A stretch of DNA of 64,000 nucleotides, from assembly GCF_030848505.1 (NCBI RefSeq), contig NZ_JAVDDU010000002.1, forward strand, positions 434,001-498,000, written 5' to 3'. Numbering within the stretch: the first letter of the stretch is position 1; each line of letters opens with the position of its first letter. This DNA is from Marinimicrobium hydrolyticum. GTDB lineage: Bacteria; Pseudomonadota; Gammaproteobacteria; Pseudomonadales; Cellvibrionaceae. The notes beneath the pieces are model-generated. The model made no database searches and was not told the DNA's origin. It saw only the letters and a program-made list of their open reading frames with translations. Of the stretch, positions 52,865-62,391 are shown piece after piece. The translations under genes were made by a program, and so were the position numbers.

Positions 52865-53257
52865 ATGAGTGAGATCCGCCCTGAACTGAAGTACCTACCC
52901 AGCCACGAGTGGGCGCGCGTGGAATCTGACGGCACCGTCACCGTCGGCATCAGCGACCATGCTCAGAGCGCTTTAGGCGATGTGGTGTTTGTGGAAATGC
53001 CCGAGGCCGGAAGTCACGTGACCATGGGTGAAGAGGCCGGCGTGGTGGAGTCCGTTAAAGCCGCTTCCGACATCTATTCCCCCGTATCCGGCGAAGTGCT
53101 TGAAATCAACACCAGCCTGGAAGACGCCCCTGAAACCGTAAACGACTCCCCTTACGATGACGGCTGGTTTTTCCGTGTACGTCCGGACGACTTATCCGAG
53201 CTGGACAGCGCCCTGGATGCCGATGGTTACCAAAACACCATCGAGGAAGAAGCCTGA
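52865..53257 (+). CDS. gcvH: Glycine cleavage system H protein
   Basis: 130-aa lipoyl carrier shuttling the aminomethyl group. The lipoylated Lys is in [20 protein letters not shown] (near residue 65). TAAGGAAG ribosome binding site. The gcvP gene that normally follows gcvT-gcvH is absent; the next gene is an unrelated lipoprotein hydrolase. Confidence 0.96.
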   Translation: MSEIRPELKYLPSHEWARVESDGTVTVGISDHAQSALGDVVFVEMPEAGSHVTMGEEAGVVESVKAASDIYSPVSGEVLEINTSLEDAPETVNDSPYDDGWFFRVRPDDLSELDSALDADGYQNTIEEEA

Positions 53258-53359
53258 TCCACGGCGGCTTTCATCCTTAAACGTCTTGCAGGATACATCG
53301 CGCCTTACCGGTTTCTGAGGTTACTCTGAGCCGGTGCGGCGCCAGCAAGGATCACGCCC

Positions 53360-54154
53360 ATGCGGAAAGCGCCATTACTTATGCTGTTCTCAAGTCTGCT
53401 CACCGCTTGCGGCTTTTTCCAAGCCGCGAAAACCCCCATGCCCTACCTCGAAGCGCAAGTGGAGCGTCAGTCGGACACCCTGCTGATCATGCTGCCCGGT
53501 CGCAAAGAGGGCATGGAGTCCTTCCCCTCTAACGGTTTCTTCGCTACCGGCAACGAGCTGGAGGCGGACATCGTGGCGGTGGACGCGCACTTCGGATACT
53601 ACCGGGAGCGAACAGTGGTGGAGCGTTTGCATCAGGATATTATCGTTCCCGCTCGGGCACGGGGCTATAAGCGTATTTGGTTGATGGGTGTCTCCATGGG
53701 CGGTTTAGGCGCGGTACTTTACTGCGACGAGCACCCCGGCATTATTGATGGTTTGATACTGCTAGCGCCCTACCCCGGTGATTCGGCGCTGGTTAGGGAA
53801 ATTCACGAAGCGGGCGGGCTGGATCAATGGCCCAACGACGGCAAAGCGGGTGAAGACTACGAACGAGCGGTGTGGCACTGGTTTAAAGAAGCCACCCGTG
53901 GATCGAACGGCCCCCAGATTGTGTTGGGCTACGGCGAGGAAGATCGTTTTGCCAAAGCCAGCGAACTGTTGGCGGTGCGCTTACCCGCCGAGCGGGTATT
54001 TACCCAACCCGGCGGGCACAACTGGGACGTGTGGCGGGCCCTGTGGAGTGACATAGTCGCCGCCGGTTTGCCCGCACAACAACACGCAGAATCCCGACCG
54101 AATGAAGAGTCCCGACCGGCTGAGGAGTCAAGCGCCGCAGTTCATCAACCCTAG
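53360..54154 (+). CDS. Lipoprotein alpha/beta hydrolase
   Basis: 264 aa with lipobox LTAC at residues 14-17, so probably anchored in the outer membrane. Hydrolase landmarks: nucleophile in GVSMGGLGAVLY, Asp region GYGEEDRF and His in PGGHNWDVW. The C-terminus is a short acidic repeat (ESRPNEESRPAEESS). Substrate unknown. It follows gcvH by 102 bp and may be independent. Confidence 0.8.
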   Translation: MRKAPLLMLFSSLLTACGFFQAAKTPMPYLEAQVERQSDTLLIMLPGRKEGMESFPSNGFFATGNELEADIVAVDAHFGYYRERTVVERLHQDIIVPARARGYKRIWLMGVSMGGLGAVLYCDEHPGIIDGLILLAPYPGDSALVREIHEAGGLDQWPNDGKAGEDYERAVWHWFKEATRGSNGPQIVLGYGEEDRFAKASELLAVRLPAERVFTQPGGHNWDVWRALWSDIVAAGLPAQQHAESRPNEESRPAEESSAAVHQP

Positions 54155-54171
54155 CGGTTGTGGTGCCGCAT

Positions 54172-54546
54172 TTAAGTAGCGCGGGTTCGTACCACCATAA
54201 CCTTCATCATGATCATGGACGCCAATACCACCAAAGAGGCCGCACCTAGCACTGGGCCCAGCACGGCTTCGTTGGCATAGCCGCCGTACAGCAGGAACAA
54301 TCCCACTACTACGCCCACAGTACCCACCTGGTGCAGGAAAAACTGCACCGCTCCGAGCCGACCGATTGCCCCCGTCAACCAAAGCTTGTGACACACGGCA
54401 TACACGAAGGAAACAACAAAACCAATCAGCAAGATATGAGCGTGGGTGACCGCTTGGCCGTGATTTTTGGACGCGGCCATATAAATACCCAGCACCAACC
54501 CCAGAAGTCCGTAACCAAACGCCGTAAGCAAATATTTTCTATCCAT
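54172..54546 (-). CDS. Four-TM membrane protein with conserved histidines
   Basis: 124 aa from the ATG at 54546 (MDRKYLLTAFGYG). Four TM helices; the second contains THAHILLIGFVVSFVYAVCHKLW and the third FFLHQVGTVG, a pattern of His residues like that in haem-copper-oxidase subunit I relatives, though the protein is far too short to be one. Function unknown. Convergent with the lipoprotein hydrolase gene (17 bp). Confidence 0.65.
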   Translation of the reverse strand: MDRKYLLTAFGYGLLGLVLGIYMAASKNHGQAVTHAHILLIGFVVSFVYAVCHKLWLTGAIGRLGAVQFFLHQVGTVGVVVGLFLLYGGYANEAVLGPVLGAASLVVLASMIMMKVMVVRTRAT

Positions 54547-54787
54547 TACTATCAACGCCTCTTCTTGTGTTTATGGGACTCGCTTGCCCCGATTGGGCGC
54601 AACAATAATAATCCTGTCCGCAAGCTTTGTAATCAAGAAAACTGCTTGGCTCACAGAGCGTATCGCTCCCCCCAAGGGGCATTGGCAGATTGCTCTCTGA
54701 ACACTTCTTAACCGAACAGAGCTGGCCCGCCCAACCTCCCGGCTGGTAAAGTTGGAGTACGAAGTACTTATTTGTTGGATATTGCCC

Positions 54788-55852
54788 ATGACCTTCCCCC
54801 CAGGTATTCGCGCCGCGATGATTGGCGGTGCGCTGATCCTGCTTATGACCGGCTGCGGCCGCGAAACAGCTTCCGAACCCGAACGCACCGACCGCGGTAC
54901 GGCTATTGCCGTTATGGGGATGGAACCCCGCGATATGTCGCGCCGCGTCATGGTCAGCGGCCCGGTGGAGCCGAGGGTGCATATTCGTTTGGCCAGCCGC
55001 ACCCATGGCACCGTGCACCGCTTGCACAAGGAAGAAGGTGATCGAGTGCGCGCGGGCGAGCTGCTCGCAGAGTTGGATATGTCCGAGCAGCAGGCCGAGC
55101 TGGGGCGTGCCAACGCGGAAGAAGAACGGGCACGCCTGGATTATGAACGCATGGCCGAGCTGCGCCAACGCGGTGCCGTGAGCTTGTCGGAATACCAACA
55201 GGCGCAAGCGACACTGCGCGTCGCCGAAAGTGAGCGGGAATTATGGCGCGCCCGAGTGGCCTTTGGCCGCATTACGGCACCCCAGGACGGGGTAGTTACA
55301 CAACGCCATATCGAGCCCGGCGAAGCGGTACAGCAGCACGAAACTCTCTTTGAACTGGCGGCCATGGATGAATTGGTGGTGCGCCCCGGCCTGCCGGAAG
55401 TGGACGTGGTGCATTTGATGCCGGGCCAACTGGTCACAGTGCGCCTGGATGCTCTGCGCGATGAAATCTTTGCCGGTACCGTCCGGCGCATTTTCCCCGC
55501 CGCGGACACCGGCAGCCGGTTGGTCACTGTGGAAGTGGCGCTGCCTGAAGGGGCGGATGAGCGCGGCGTCAGGCCGGGCTACCTGGCTCGGCTGCAGTTC
55601 GACGTGGACGCCAGAACGGAAGTGCTCGCCCTACCTACACCGTCAGTCGGCGCGGATACCGAAGCCGACGGCTATTACGTCTATCTGGTTGAAGATAACG
55701 AGCTGAAGCGCCGAGAAGTCTCCATTGGGATCAATCGCGGCGGCTGGACGGAAATCACATCCGGTCTTGAACCTGGCGATGTAGTCCTGGCCAGCAACCC
55801 CATAGATATGCGCGATGGACAGCGAGTGCGGATTGTCGAGCGGCGGAACTGA
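54788..55852 (+). CDS. RND efflux periplasmic adaptor (membrane fusion protein)
   Basis: 354-aa HlyD/AcrA-type adaptor with a lipobox (LLMTGC) in its signal peptide, biotinyl-lipoyl halves around SRTHGTVHRLHKEEGDRVRAGE and ITAPQDGVVTQRHIEPGEAV (each shown in part), a helical hairpin between, then beta-barrel and membrane-proximal domains ending GLEPGDVVLASNPIDMRDGQ. ATG 54788 preferred over a TTG at 54752. The RND pump gene follows 2 bp later. Confidence 0.9.
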   Translation: MTFPPGIRAAMIGGALILLMTGCGRETASEPERTDRGTAIAVMGMEPRDMSRRVMVSGPVEPRVHIRLASRTHGTVHRLHKEEGDRVRAGELLAELDMSEQQAELGRANAEEERARLDYERMAELRQRGAVSLSEYQQAQATLRVAESERELWRARVAFGRITAPQDGVVTQRHIEPGEAVQQHETLFELAAMDELVVRPGLPEVDVVHLMPGQLVTVRLDALRDEIFAGTVRRIFPAADTGSRLVTVEVALPEGADERGVRPGYLARLQFDVDARTEVLALPTPSVGADTEADGYYVYLVEDNELKRREVSIGINRGGWTEITSGLEPGDVVLASNPIDMRDGQRVRIVERRN

Positions 55853-55854
55853 TT

Positions 55855-58800
55855 ATGAGTGATCCGCATCACGACAGGAACGATCCGCCTCATGACAGGA
55901 ACATAGAGCACCGCGGCATCACCAGCACCGCTATTCGCCGCCCCATTGGCACATTGGCGCTGGCCTCGGTGGTGTTTGTTCTAGGCTTGTTCTTTATCGA
56001 GCGCCTGCCCATCGACCTGCTACCCACCATCGATATTCCCCAAATTCGGGTGACGGTTAACTACCCCGGCACGGCGCCGGAAGTTATGGAAGAGCAAATC
56101 ACCCGTGTGCTGGAGCGCAATCTGGCCGGCACGGAAAATCTGATCCGCATCGACAGCCGAGCTTCTGAAGGGCGCACCAACGTCAACCTGCACTTTGCGG
56201 CCGGCACCAATCTGGATCTGGCACTGCAAGATGCCTCACGGTACCTGGAGCTGGCCCGAACCCAATTGCCGCGCGACATCGAGCCGCCGCGTCTGTACAA
56301 ATTCGACCCTTCCCAACAACCTGTGTGGCAGGCCGGCTTTAGCTCCGCCGTGCGCTCGGAAGTGGAAGTGGCGGATTGGGTGGAGCACCAGCTCACGCCT
56401 CAATTAGTCGCCATTCACGGCGTATCCGGGGTGGAAACCGCCGGCGGCCTAGTGCGGGAAATGCGGGTTGAGGTTGACCAGCACCGGCTACGCTACTACC
56501 ACCTCACCATGGCCGACTTGGTTGCCGCACTTGAAGCGGAAAACGTGGACATCGCCTCCGGCTGGATGACTTCCGGCGACTTTGACGTCATGGCCAAAAC
56601 TGACGGCCTGTTCACCTCCGTGGAGGACATCGCCAATGTGCTGATCCATTTGCCGGACAGCGATAGCAGTGTACGCATCAGTGACGTGGCACAAGTAACC
56701 GACGGGCACCAGGAGCAGCGACTGTTCGTGCGTTTGGACGGCACACCGTCGGCCCAGGTGTCAGTCTTTAAACAACCGGATGCCAACACGGTGGAAGTAG
56801 TGGAAGCCGTGCAGGCCACCATTGCGCGACTGGAACGCTCCGGTTTTATCCCCGAGGACATCAATTTCCAGCCCATTGGCGACGAGGCCTACTTTATTCG
56901 CGGTGCCATCGCCAGCGTTGCCAGCGCCGCCATTCTGGGCGGCTTGCTGGCCATGGTGCTGGTGTTGCTGTTTTTAGGCAGCCTGCGCAAAGCCTTCGTG
57001 GTGGGCATGTCCATCCCCATCGCCATCATGGCCACCTTCGCGATGATGGGTATCGGCAACCTCACTCTGAATATTATTAGCCTCGGTGGCCTAGCCCTGG
57101 GCGTCGGCTTGCTGTTGGACAACGGCATAGTGATGCTGGAAAACATCTACCGGCACCGGGATGAACTGAATAAAAGCCCCGATGAAGCCGCGCACACCGG
57201 CGCCGCAGAAGTTCGGGGCGCGATCACGGCCGGAACCTTGACCAACCTGGCAGCGGTACTGCCGTTTTTGCTGATTACCGGCATGGCCGCCATGGTCTTT
57301 ACCGACCTGATCCTGACCATTTCTTTCGCGATTTTGGCCACCCTGGCCGCCGCCCTAACCCTGATTCCCATGCTCGCGGCTCTGCTCGCTAAGGTGAAGT
57401 ATCAAAGCGGTTTCGAGCGCAGCCGATTCCAGCGCAGCTTCAATCGCATGATCGCCAAGCTGCGCGCTGGGTACCGCACTCTGCTGGCCAAAATTCTGCA
57501 TTGGCGCTGGGCGGTCCTGGCCCTGGCGGTATTGGCGTTTGTAGGCGCGCTCAAGCTGGGTGAAGGCCTGGGCAACGAATTCTTACCGCAAGTAGACGAT
57601 GGCAGCGTATTTGTCTGGATTGGCCTACCCTCGGGCACACCGCCCGACGAAACCGACCGCCTCACCCGCGTGATTGAAAACACGATTCGGGAACTGCCCC
57701 ATGTGGAAACCCAATTCGCGCTGGTAGGCGGTCACTTGGGCGGCGGCAGCATCAATGAGCGCCCAGGCACCGCGCGCCTGCGCGTGCAGTTGACGCCCGC
57801 CTCTGAGCGCCCAAATATGACCGCCGGCCAGTGGGTGGCGGATGCCCAGCGAAAACTGGAAGCACTGGATTTGCCCGGTGTTCGAATGGGTGTACATCCA
57901 CCCTCCATTCGCGGCCTGCGCTTTACCACCTCCGGTGACGATTTCGCCATCACCATTGTTGGGCCGGAGCTGAATCAGTTGCAAGACTACGCGCGGGAAA
58001 TCACCAACCGACTGGAAGATATTCCCGGGCTTGAAGGCGTGGAAGTTGGGCGTGATTCCCAAAGTCCGCTGGTGCGCATTCGGGTCGACCGTGAGCGCGC
58101 TACGGCGCTGGGGTTGAATGTATCCGAAGTGGGCGAAGCCATTCGTATGGCCGTCAACGGCGCTCTCCCCACACGTTTTATCAGCGGCAGCGTGGAGTAC
58201 GATGTGCGCGTACGCCTACCGCGTGAAGAAACCGCCGACCCTGAACGGCTGGGCGACCTGCTACTGTTCCGCCAACACGGCGAAGCGGTATTGCTGCGCG
58301 ATGTAGCCCGCTTTGAAATGAGTACTGGGCCTGCGCACATTGAACGCGAAAACCAGGGCCGAATTCAGCGCGTGGTGGGCAACATCAACACGCAGGTTTC
58401 AGACGTGGGCACCATCATGGAGCAAGTGGAAGAGCGCTTGCAGGGTATGGAAATGTCTGACCGCTACAGTTTGATTTTTGGCGGCCAATGGGAAGCCATT
58501 CAAGAAACCAATCGCGAACTGATGAGCGTTATCGGCCTGGCGCTGTTCCTGGTGCTGGTGGTGTTGGCGGTGCAGTATGAACGGCTGACTAACCCACTGG
58601 TGATTCTCGCCGCTGCGCCACTGTCTTTGATTGGTGTGGTGTTGATGTTGTGGGCCACGGGTACACCTTTGTCCGCACCCGTGATGATCGGTGTAGTGTT
58701 GCTGATCGGGATAGTGGTCAACAATGCGATTCTACTGGTGGAGTACATTGAGCTTGGTCGGCGCAATCACAACCTAAGCATTGAAGACGCCGTACTGGAA

Positions 58801-59031
58801 GCCGGCAGCATCCGCCTTCGTCCGATTTTAATGACCACTCTCACGACCGTAGTGGGTATGACTCCGCTCGCCATCGGCTTGGGCGAAGGCGCCGAAATTA
58901 TGCGCCCGCTCGCCATCGCCGTGATCGGCGGCCTGATGGGTGCCATGCTGCTAACCCTGGCGGTGATTCCCTGCCTGTATCTGGTCAGTAGTCGCGGAGC
59001 GGAGTGGTTAAAAGCGAAGCTGGTCGGCTAG
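55855..59031 (+). CDS. RND efflux transporter, HAE1/AcrB-like
   Basis: 1058-aa inner-membrane drug/proton antiporter with 12 TM helices and two large periplasmic loops. The N-terminus shows TSTAIRRPIGTLALASVVFVLG and LPTIDIPQIRVTVNYPGTAP (in part). TM4 reads GVGLLLDNGIVMLENIYRHRD: AcrB's Asp-Asp proton relay is Asp-Asn here, as in many SwrC-like members. Second-half motif GIVVNNAILLVEYIELGRR is present. Forms an operon with the adaptor; no outer-membrane channel gene nearby. Confidence 0.93.
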   Translation: MSDPHHDRNDPPHDRNIEHRGITSTAIRRPIGTLALASVVFVLGLFFIERLPIDLLPTIDIPQIRVTVNYPGTAPEVMEEQITRVLERNLAGTENLIRIDSRASEGRTNVNLHFAAGTNLDLALQDASRYLELARTQLPRDIEPPRLYKFDPSQQPVWQAGFSSAVRSEVEVADWVEHQLTPQLVAIHGVSGVETAGGLVREMRVEVDQHRLRYYHLTMADLVAALEAENVDIASGWMTSGDFDVMAKTDGLFTSVEDIANVLIHLPDSDSSVRISDVAQVTDGHQEQRLFVRLDGTPSAQVSVFKQPDANTVEVVEAVQATIARLERSGFIPEDINFQPIGDEAYFIRGAIASVASAAILGGLLAMVLVLLFLGSLRKAFVVGMSIPIAIMATFAMMGIGNLTLNIISLGGLALGVGLLLDNGIVMLENIYRHRDELNKSPDEAAHTGAAEVRGAITAGTLTNLAAVLPFLLITGMAAMVFTDLILTISFAILATLAAALTLIPMLAALLAKVKYQSGFERSRFQRSFNRMIAKLRAGYRTLLAKILHWRWAVLALAVLAFVGALKLGEGLGNEFLPQVDDGSVFVWIGLPSGTPPDETDRLTRVIENTIRELPHVETQFALVGGHLGGGSINERPGTARLRVQLTPASERPNMTAGQWVADAQRKLEALDLPGVRMGVHPPSIRGLRFTTSGDDFAITIVGPELNQLQDYAREITNRLEDIPGLEGVEVGRDSQSPLVRIRVDRERATALGLNVSEVGEAIRMAVNGALPTRFISGSVEYDVRVRLPREETADPERLGDLLLFRQHGEAVLLRDVARFEMSTGPAHIERENQGRIQRVVGNINTQVSDVGTIMEQVEERLQGMEMSDRYSLIFGGQWEAIQETNRELMSVIGLALFLVLVVLAVQYERLTNPLVILAAAPLSLIGVVLMLWATGTPLSAPVMIGVVLLIGIVVNNAILLVEYIELGRRNHNLSIEDAVLEAGSIRLRPILMTTLTTVVGMTPLAIGLGEGAEIMRPLAIAVIGGLMGAMLLTLAVIPCLYLVSSRGAEWLKAKLVG

Positions 59032-59081
59032 GGAGCAGAGGCTACCTAAGTTTTCTTCAATGACGTGAGGAGTGGAATCCC

Positions 59082-59363
59082 ATGCACATCGGCATTCTGA
59101 CCTGTCAAATTTCACTGCCCGGTTGCAGCTCCCTCAAAGAAAAACGTCAGCGTATGGGCGGACTTCATGAACGCCTTGGGCGCAACCCGGCGATTGCCGT
59201 TTGCGAGAGTGGTGAACGCGACCGCCATGACGCTAGCGAGTGGTCCTTCGTTGTCACAGGCCTGTTGCGCAAAGATGTGGAGTCACTGTTCAGTGACATT
59301 GAGCTAAAGCTGGAACGCTCGGTTGATGGGCGCATTCTGGCGAACAGCAGAGAATTTTTATAA
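59082..59363 (+). CDS. DUF503 (YlxP-like) protein
   Basis: 93-aa small alpha/beta protein. The family opening is clear: MHIGILTCQISLPGCSSLKE followed by KRQRMGGLHERLGRNPAIAVCESGERD. DUF503 proteins are small and uncharacterised, sometimes found beside rbfA in Gram-positives. AGGAG ribosome binding site. It may be the last gene of the efflux operon (50-bp gap). Confidence 0.85.
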   Translation: MHIGILTCQISLPGCSSLKEKRQRMGGLHERLGRNPAIAVCESGERDRHDASEWSFVVTGLLRKDVESLFSDIELKLERSVDGRILANSREFL

Positions 59364-59493
59364 GACTGACCTACCCGCGCAGAAAAACTTCACCGGCAAG
59401 CCGGTTCGCTTTCAGTTGATCGCGCCAATCCACTGATACTGGTCGTGACAATTGGCGCGTCGTCTACGCGGTTGCCGCTGAGGCCACGTACGA

Positions 59494-62226
59494 TTACGGT
59501 GCCACCTTAGCTTCCAAAGCGTCGCTGGCTTTCCCGGGCGGCATGGGCGACAGATAACCCACCACCAATAGCAGTATACCCACAGCTAAAAACGCCACGA
59601 TGGTTTCCAGTGTGTCGTTGTCCCGCATATCCAACAAGAATAACTTTGCCACAGTCAGCCCCAGCAATGTGGCTGCGGCAATCCATACGGGGCGCGCCTT
59701 GAATCGTGCGGCGAAGTACATGGTGACCAATCCCACCAGCGTCCAGAATACCGACACAGCGGCTTGCACCAAATGAGAGTCCCACAACGTTGTCCAGTGG
59801 TAATCGATTTCAGCCCAGTGATGGAGAGTGCGCAGCAGCACGGCGGTCAACCAGACAAATGTTAATGCGCCCAACAGCGCATGCCCGTGGAACAACGCCA
59901 CGGGGCCGCTGCTATCGCGGTAACCGTCTTGCACCCAGTACGCCAGTGTTAGCAGTACCAAAATCTGTGTTATGTCGAGCGGGTTAATAGTCGGCAAGTA
60001 AGGCAGCGGTGAGAAGTCGCCCGAACTGCTGGTACTGACAAACAAGCTCCACAGAACAAAGAAACCCACTATCGGCCATGAGCCCAGAGTGGTGTAAGTG
60101 GGGCGATGCGGCCGCCAGGGCCAAGCGCCCCCCTTAAGGGCGATCCAAAGCATGGCCAACAATAAGGGTACCTGGGCTACGACTGGCCATGAGCCACCCA
60201 GCTCGTATCGCGATTCGACCAACCAATAAAACTCCACACCAAAAATAAGCGCTACGAGCCACCAAGCGCCAGCATGCAGAGTGGCCAAAACTTTCGCGGG
60301 CAAGTGGTGAATTTTGTCCTGAAGATATAGCAGCCCGTAAAGTGCCGCAAAAAGCGCCGGCCAGCCGACGAGCCCGAAATCGGACAGAGGGTGCTCGAAC
60401 CCTTGGATGGACGCTATCGAAAGCAGTACCATCAATCCGAACAACACCACGGGCGTATAGCGCAACTGCTGCCAGTTAAGCTTGGCTTCCGCCGCACCCA
60501 AAGCCGCGGCCGTAACCGCAAACAGACACAGCAGTGAGCCCCAGCGATATCCCGAAGGTGCAAACTCCACGAGCTCCAAAACGCCGTTGGTCAACCACCA
60601 GCCCAAACCCCAGAGCAGCATCACGGGCGCTAAGGACCGGAGGCTGGGGATCAACCAATCACCCGCCCGCGTCAGCGCATAACTGGAATACAGGCCCGCC
60701 AAAGCCACAAAGGCGCCGCCCAAGAATACCGCATTAACACCCGGCCATGCGGAACTGCGCAGCCATAAGTCCGGCAGAAACAAGAGCCCGGCGCCCAGTT
60801 GTAATAGCAGAGCAAACGCCACTCCCATCTGGCGTTTTTGTTTCAGGCTGACCCAAAGAATCGCCGCGCCTTCCAATGCCCATGCCAGCGCGATCCACTC
60901 TCCCTCCAGTGCGAAGGGAATGGTCAGAGAAAAGAAGACCACCGCCAACGCCAAAAAGGCTTCGCTCAACAGCCGATAAGCCGAACCTCCGTAGCGGCGA
61001 CACAACCAAACCAACCCCGTGTAGAAGCCACCCAAAACCAAAGCGGACCAGGCAAGACCAAAGTCGTAAGGCTGCATCAACCCCGCCTGCAAACCAAAAC
61101 CCACCAGCGGTGTTCCGAACACCAAAGTACCGTCCACATAGCCCTTGAGTTCGACCGGCTGCCGACGCGCAAACAGCAGAGCGATGAGTACATAGAATAG
61201 GAAAAACAAAATCAGAAATGCTTGTGCACTGAGTACGTGCACGGCGGAATAGCTAAGCACGCCCCAAACGGTGCCGATCACAAACGTAAACAGGAAACCC
61301 AACACGTTAAGTTCCCGCCAGGATTTGGCCCAAGCAATAGCGAGAATTCCCAGGTTAAGAACGGCGTAATAACTGAACAGCACAATGTGACTGCCCGGCT
61401 CGGTGGCCGTCAAAATGGGCGCGAGAAAGCCACCGGTGACCGCCATCACTGCAAGCGAGCGGGCGTTTTGCAACACCGCGGCCGCCGCCGCCAGCGCCAC
61501 CATAACCAACAGCAAACCAAACCCTACGGTGGGCGACAGCAGATCGAACAGTCGCAATGCCGCGAATACAGTGATGTACAAAATGCCTACCCCACCACCT
61601 TGCAAAATCAGTGCGTAGGCTCGGCGTGAGTGACGCAAGTGCCAACCGACCGCCAACAGCGCTGCGCCCAAGGCTCCCACGGCCGACAGTTTCATCTGCA
61701 TCGGCACGGCGACCTGCTGCTGTGCATAGCGCAGCAGAAACGCCACACCAAAAAACAACACGATAACGCCCACGCGGACGATCACATTGCCTTCGGTAAA
61801 GTAACGCTTGATCCGCTCCATTACGGGGCTTAGCCAGTCCAATGTGGGGGTACCCGCCCCCGACGTGACGCGGGACCAGTCTGACGTGTGGCTCCGCGCC
61901 GCAACTGGAGCACGCCAGTTATCGGCCTGTGCCTGGGCCGATTCGGCGGAGGTAGTGCTGGAGCTTGTAATCGATGCCTTCGCAACGGCTGAAGTCGGTG
62001 ATGCAGGCTGGGAGGGTCGGCTGGGCTCTGGGGATAAGCCCTTTCTCGCTGAGGGTGGAAGCTCATATTCGCGAAGCGAAGCGGAGTCCGCACGATGCTC
62101 GGCTGCAACCTTTTGCTCAACTGCACGCAGCCGCTGCTCCGCCGTGTTCAACCGGCGGGCCAAATCCCGATTGGAGATCAGAGCAAACACTGCTGCAAGC
62201 AGAGCAACCAACAACCAAAAAGCCAT
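59494..62226 (-). CDS. DUF2339 large polytopic membrane protein
   Basis: 910 aa. An N-terminal TM helix (about 2-18) is followed by a coiled coil (LARRLNTAEQRLRAVEQKVA), a Ser/Thr/Ala-rich linker to about 125, and then over twenty TM helices to the end, the layout of DUF2339 proteins. Function is unknown in the family. Single gene, flanked by the DUF503 gene (convergent) and a second RND gene. Confidence 0.85.
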   Translation of the reverse strand: MAFWLLVALLAAVFALISNRDLARRLNTAEQRLRAVEQKVAAEHRADSASLREYELPPSARKGLSPEPSRPSQPASPTSAVAKASITSSSTTSAESAQAQADNWRAPVAARSHTSDWSRVTSGAGTPTLDWLSPVMERIKRYFTEGNVIVRVGVIVLFFGVAFLLRYAQQQVAVPMQMKLSAVGALGAALLAVGWHLRHSRRAYALILQGGGVGILYITVFAALRLFDLLSPTVGFGLLLVMVALAAAAAVLQNARSLAVMAVTGGFLAPILTATEPGSHIVLFSYYAVLNLGILAIAWAKSWRELNVLGFLFTFVIGTVWGVLSYSAVHVLSAQAFLILFFLFYVLIALLFARRQPVELKGYVDGTLVFGTPLVGFGLQAGLMQPYDFGLAWSALVLGGFYTGLVWLCRRYGGSAYRLLSEAFLALAVVFFSLTIPFALEGEWIALAWALEGAAILWVSLKQKRQMGVAFALLLQLGAGLLFLPDLWLRSSAWPGVNAVFLGGAFVALAGLYSSYALTRAGDWLIPSLRSLAPVMLLWGLGWWLTNGVLELVEFAPSGYRWGSLLCLFAVTAAALGAAEAKLNWQQLRYTPVVLFGLMVLLSIASIQGFEHPLSDFGLVGWPALFAALYGLLYLQDKIHHLPAKVLATLHAGAWWLVALIFGVEFYWLVESRYELGGSWPVVAQVPLLLAMLWIALKGGAWPWRPHRPTYTTLGSWPIVGFFVLWSLFVSTSSSGDFSPLPYLPTINPLDITQILVLLTLAYWVQDGYRDSSGPVALFHGHALLGALTFVWLTAVLLRTLHHWAEIDYHWTTLWDSHLVQAAVSVFWTLVGLVTMYFAARFKARPVWIAAATLLGLTVAKLFLLDMRDNDTLETIVAFLAVGILLLVVGYLSPMPPGKASDALEAKVAP

Positions 62227-62391
62227 AACGAAGTCCTATTTTTCTTATATTGGCACAGGACGACGATAGTAACTCATCCACAGCCCGGGGAGAACCGAGC
62301 TGGGGGAGCCAGTTACTTAAGCTTTGGAGTTTGTAGCGACCCCGCTCGCGCTAATGGTCGAGCGGCAAACGGGGCTTTATTAGCCGAGTAT

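Noticed and set aside
54571-55207. Long minus-strand frames opposite the RND adaptor gene
   Set aside because: Shadows of a GC-rich coding strand; the adaptor frame carries all the family motifs.
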